Below are positions 61,230-64,000 of a stretch of 64,000 nucleotides of DNA, piece after piece. The notes beneath the pieces are model-generated. The model was not told the DNA's origin. It saw only the letters and a program-made list of their open reading frames with translations, and ran no database searches. The stretch is from Galaxea fascicularis (Eukaryota > Cnidaria > Anthozoa > Scleractinia > Euphylliidae), in the NCBI GenBank assembly GCA_948470475.1, contig OX419345.1, forward strand, positions 21,168,859 to 21,232,858, given 5' to 3'. Position numbers and translations under genes: made by a program. How positions within the stretch are numbered: position 1 is the stretch's first letter; each line of letters begins with the position of its first letter.

Positions 61230-64000
61230 GTTTAAGCCAAATTCAAAATTTGACTCAAAAGCATGTGGTCCCCCCTTTGGGTTTTGGTCAAAATTTCAAC
61301 TTTGCTAAAATCTTGCACACAGCTCAAATAAGAATAGAAATCAAGTTTGCGGAGTTCTTGGAAGCATTTAGACATGATTTCTAGGTTGCTTTTTCAAGTA
61401 GGCAAAGTTTAAGCCAAATTCAAAATTTGACTCAAAAGCATGTGGTCCCCCCTTTGGGTTTTGGTCAAAATTTCAACTTTGCTAAAATCTTGCAGACAGC
61501 TCAAATAAGAATAGAAATCAAGTTTGCGGAGTTCTTGGAAGCATTTAGACATGATTTCTAGGTTGCTTTTTCAAGTAGGCAAAGTTTAAGCCAAATTCAA
61601 AATTTGACTCAAAAGGATGTGGTCCCCCCTTTGGGTTTTGGTCAAAATTTCAACTTTGCTAAAATCTTGCACACAGCTCAAATAAGAATAGAAATCAAGT
61701 TTGCGGAGTTCTTGGAAGCATTTAGACATGATTTCTAGGTTGCTTTTTCAAGTAGGCAAAGTTTAAGCCAAATTCAAAATTTGACTCAAAAGGATGTGGT
61801 CCCCCCTTTGGGTTTTGGTCAAAATTTCAACTTTGCTAAAATCTTGGACACAGCTCAAATAAGAATAGAAATCAAGTTTGCGGAGTTCTTGGAAGCATTT
61901 AGACATGATTTCTAGCTTGCTTTTTCAAGTAGGCAAAGTTTAAGCCAAATTCAAAATTTGACTCAAAAGCATGTGGTCCCCCCTTTGGGTTTTGGTCAAA
62001 ATTTCAACTTTGCTAAAATCTTGCACACAGCTCAAATAAGAATAGAAATCAAGTTTGCGGAGTTCTTGGAAGCATTTAGATATGATTTCTACGTTGCTTT
62101 TTCAAGTAGGCAAAGTTTAAGCCAAATTCAAAATTTGACTCAAAAGCATGTGGTCCCCCCTTTGGGTTTTGGTCAAAATTTCAACTTTGCTAAAATCTTG
62201 CACACACCACAAATAAGAATAGAAATCAAGTTTGCGGAGTTCTTGGAAGCATTTAGACATGATTTCTAGCTTCCTTTTTCAAGTAGGCAAAGTTTAAGCC
62301 AAATTCAAAATTTGACTCAAAAGCATGTGGTCCCCCCTTTGGGTTTTGGTCAAAATTTCAACTTTGCTAAAATCTTGCAGACAGCTCAAATAAGAATAGA
62401 AATCAAGTTTGCGGAGTTCTTGGAAGCATTTAGACATGATTTCTAGGTTGCTTTTTCAAGTAGGCAAAGTTTAAGCCAAATTGAAAATTTGACTCAAAAG
62501 CATGTGGTCCCCCCTTTGAGTTTTGGTCAAAATTTCAACTTTGCTAAAATCTTGCAGACAGCTCAAATAAGAATAGAAATCAAGTTTGCGGAGTTCTTGG
62601 AAGCATTTAGACATGATTTCTAGGTTGCTTTTTCAAGTAGGCAAAGTTTAAGCCAAATTCAAAATTTCATTCAAAAGCATGTGGTCCCCCCTTTGCGTTT
62701 TGGTCAAAATTTCAACTTTGCTAAAATCTTGGACACAGCTCAAATAAGAATAGAAATCAAGTTTGCGGAGTTCTTGGAAGCATTTAGACATGATTTCTAG
62801 GTTCCTTTTTCAAGTAGGCAAAGTTTAAGCCAAATTCAAAATTTGACTCAAAAGCATGTGGTCCCCCCTTTGGGTTTTGGTCAAAATTTCAACTTTGCTA
62901 AAGTCTTGCACACAGCTCAAATAAGAATAGAAATCAAGTTTGCGGAGTTCTTGGAAGCATTTAGATATGATTTCTACGTTGCTTTTTCAAGTAGGCAAAG
63001 TTTAAGCCAAATTCAAAATTTGACTCAAAAGCATGTGGTCCCCCCTTTGGGTTTTGGTCAAAATTTCAACTTTGCTAAAATCTTGCACACACCACAAATA
63101 AGAATAGAAATCAAGTTTGCGGAGTTCTTGGAAGCATTTAGACATGATTTCTAGCTTCCTTTTTCAAGTAGGCAAAGTTTAAGCCAAATTCAAAATTTGA
63201 CTCAAAAGCATGTGGTCCCCCCTTTGGGTTTTGGTCAAAATTTCAACTTTGCTAAAATCTTGGACACAGCTCAAATAAGAATAGAAATCAAGTTTGCGGA
63301 GTTCTTGGAAGCATTTAGACATGATTTCTAGGTTGCTTTTTCAAGTAGGCAAAGTTTAAGCCAAATTCAAAATTTGACTCAAAAGCATGTGGTCCCCCCT
63401 TTGGGTTTTGGTCAAAATTTCAACTTTGCTAAAATCTTGGACACAGCTCAAATAAGAATAGAAATCAAGTTTGCGGAGTTCTTGGAAGCATTTAGACATG
63501 ATTTCTAGGTTGCTTTTTCAAGTAGGCAAAGTTTAAGCCAAATTCAAAATTTGACTCAAAAGCATGTGGTCCCCCCTTTGGGTTTTGGTCAAAATTTCAA
63601 CTTTGCTAAAATCTTGGACACAGCTCAAATAAGAATAGAAATCAAGTTTGCGGAGTTCTTGGAAGCATTTAGACATGATTTCTAGGTTGCTTTTTCAAGT
63701 AGGCAAAGTTTAACCCAAATTCAAAATTTGACTCAAAAGCATGTGGTCCCCCCTTTGGGTTTTGGTCAAAATTTCAACTTTGCTAAAATCTTGCACACAG
63801 CTCAAATAAGAATAGAAATCAAGTTTGCGGAGTTCTTGGAAGCATTTAGACATGATTTCTAGGTTGCTTTTTCAAGTAGGCAAAGTTTAAGCCAAATTGA
63901 AAATTTGACTCAAAAGCATGTGGTCCCCCCTTTGGGTTTTGGTCAAAATTTCAACTTTGCTAAAATCTTGGACACAGCTCAAATAAGAATAGAAATCAAG
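61230..64000 (+). repeat. Right end: five-monomer (885-bp) duplication of a variant pair
   Basis: A pair of class-B monomers at 61938-62291 recurs at 62823-63176. The first of each pair has GATATGATT and TAC in place of TAG; the second has CACACCACAAAT and TAGCTTCC. The stop loss opens two more 312-bp frames from TTG (61958 and 62843). The second pair also carries AAAGTCTTG. Between them is an A, a G-15 class A with TTTGAG, and a divergent class C (62646: ATTTCATTC, TTTGCG). After 63177 the array returns to near-consensus class C and B copies and is cut by the window end at base 116 of a monomer. Confidence 0.83.

Larger units (their letters stand above)
1..64000 (+). repeat. 177-bp satellite DNA array, 361 full monomers plus a partial copy
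   Basis: The window is a continuous head-to-tail array with period 177 bp. The start word GTTTAAGCC recurs at 1, 178, 355 and so on to 63885, always on the plus strand. Fifteen monomers are 176 bp through a one-base loss at one of two fixed sites, one more is 176 bp in the C-run, one is 178 bp and one is 179 bp. This accounts exactly for the last full copy ending at 63884. No inverted copy, unique spacer or mobile element interrupts it. Known: arrays of this size and unit length are typical of eukaryotic centromeric or pericentromeric heterochromatin, and the period is close to one nucleosome. Inference: this is such a satellite, most likely from a plant. A subtelomeric or knob satellite cannot be excluded from sequence alone, and I cannot name the family. 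Confidence 0.97.

Noticed and set aside
58949..63154. Three more 312-bp plus-strand frames (58949, 61958, 62843)
   Set aside because: Same cause: a lost TAG in one monomer of the array and a TTG start. They are satellite by-products, not genes.
1..64000. CRISPR array, because of the regular repeat period
   Set aside because: There are no unique spacers. The full 177-bp unit is repeated, and no cas genes are present.
1..64000. Assignment to a named satellite family or species
   Set aside because: The period fits several known plant satellites, but I do not recognise this sequence and cannot search a database, so naming one would be a guess.
1..64000. Bacterial or phage origin, with TTG starts taken as genes
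   Set aside because: Sixty-four kilobases of one uninterrupted satellite with nested HORs and no coding sequence is not a bacterial or phage arrangement.

Overview
The whole window is one uninterrupted, head-to-tail tandem array of a ~177-bp satellite monomer. I phased every copy on the start word GTTTAAGCC. The window holds 361 complete monomers (1-63884) plus a 116-bp partial copy (63885-64000), all in one orientation. The copy count and the visible indels reconcile exactly: 361 x 177 minus 13 net deleted bases = 63884. There is no protein-coding gene, rRNA, tRNA, transposon, CRISPR array or unique sequence in the 64 kb. The reference monomer is about 36% G+C (64 of 177 bases), has a C6 tract, two AAAATTT words and a single CpG.

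An array this long and homogeneous, with a near-nucleosomal period and several levels of higher-order repeat (HOR), points to a eukaryotic nuclear genome. Centromeric or pericentromeric satellite is the most likely setting. A period near 177 bp is common for plant centromeric satellites, but I do not recognise the sequence as a named family, so the host remains open.

Monomers differ by a small set of recurring, linked variants. The most useful is the triplet at monomer positions 87-89: CAG (class A), CAC (class B) or GAC (class C). Other markers are G at 15, G at 33, TA at 39-40, A at 73, A at 76, T at 95, T at 124, C at 155, C at 159, and a one-base loss in the T4 run at 53-56. These barcodes show a mosaic of local HORs rather than one array-wide unit.

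Region by region: 0.2-3.0 kb, 9-monomer unit; 5.3-7.4 kb, 6-monomer unit; 7.4-9.9 kb, 9-monomer repeat; 10.1-12.6 kb, dimer passing into tetramer, with a recurrent loss of the only stop codon in one frame; 13.1-21.9 kb, six dispersed copies of an 883-bp five-monomer unit carrying two 176-bp monomers; 17.7-27.4 kb, nested duplications at 19-, 18- and 15-monomer spacing; 28.8-33.8 and 35.4-40.3 kb, two unrelated duplications both spaced exactly 17 monomers (3009 bp); 40.3-46.2 kb, the most homogeneous core, with A-B-B trimers and a run of six class-B monomers; 48.1-52.7 kb, 8-monomer unit in three copies; 53.3-54.7 kb, tetramer; 57.3-61.2 kb, class-C-rich segment; 61.9-63.2 kb, 5-monomer duplication.

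Nothing acts as an operon or pathway. The content is structural DNA shaped by unequal exchange, gene conversion or amplification. The barcode reading was done by eye at the markers named; private single-base changes may have been missed.
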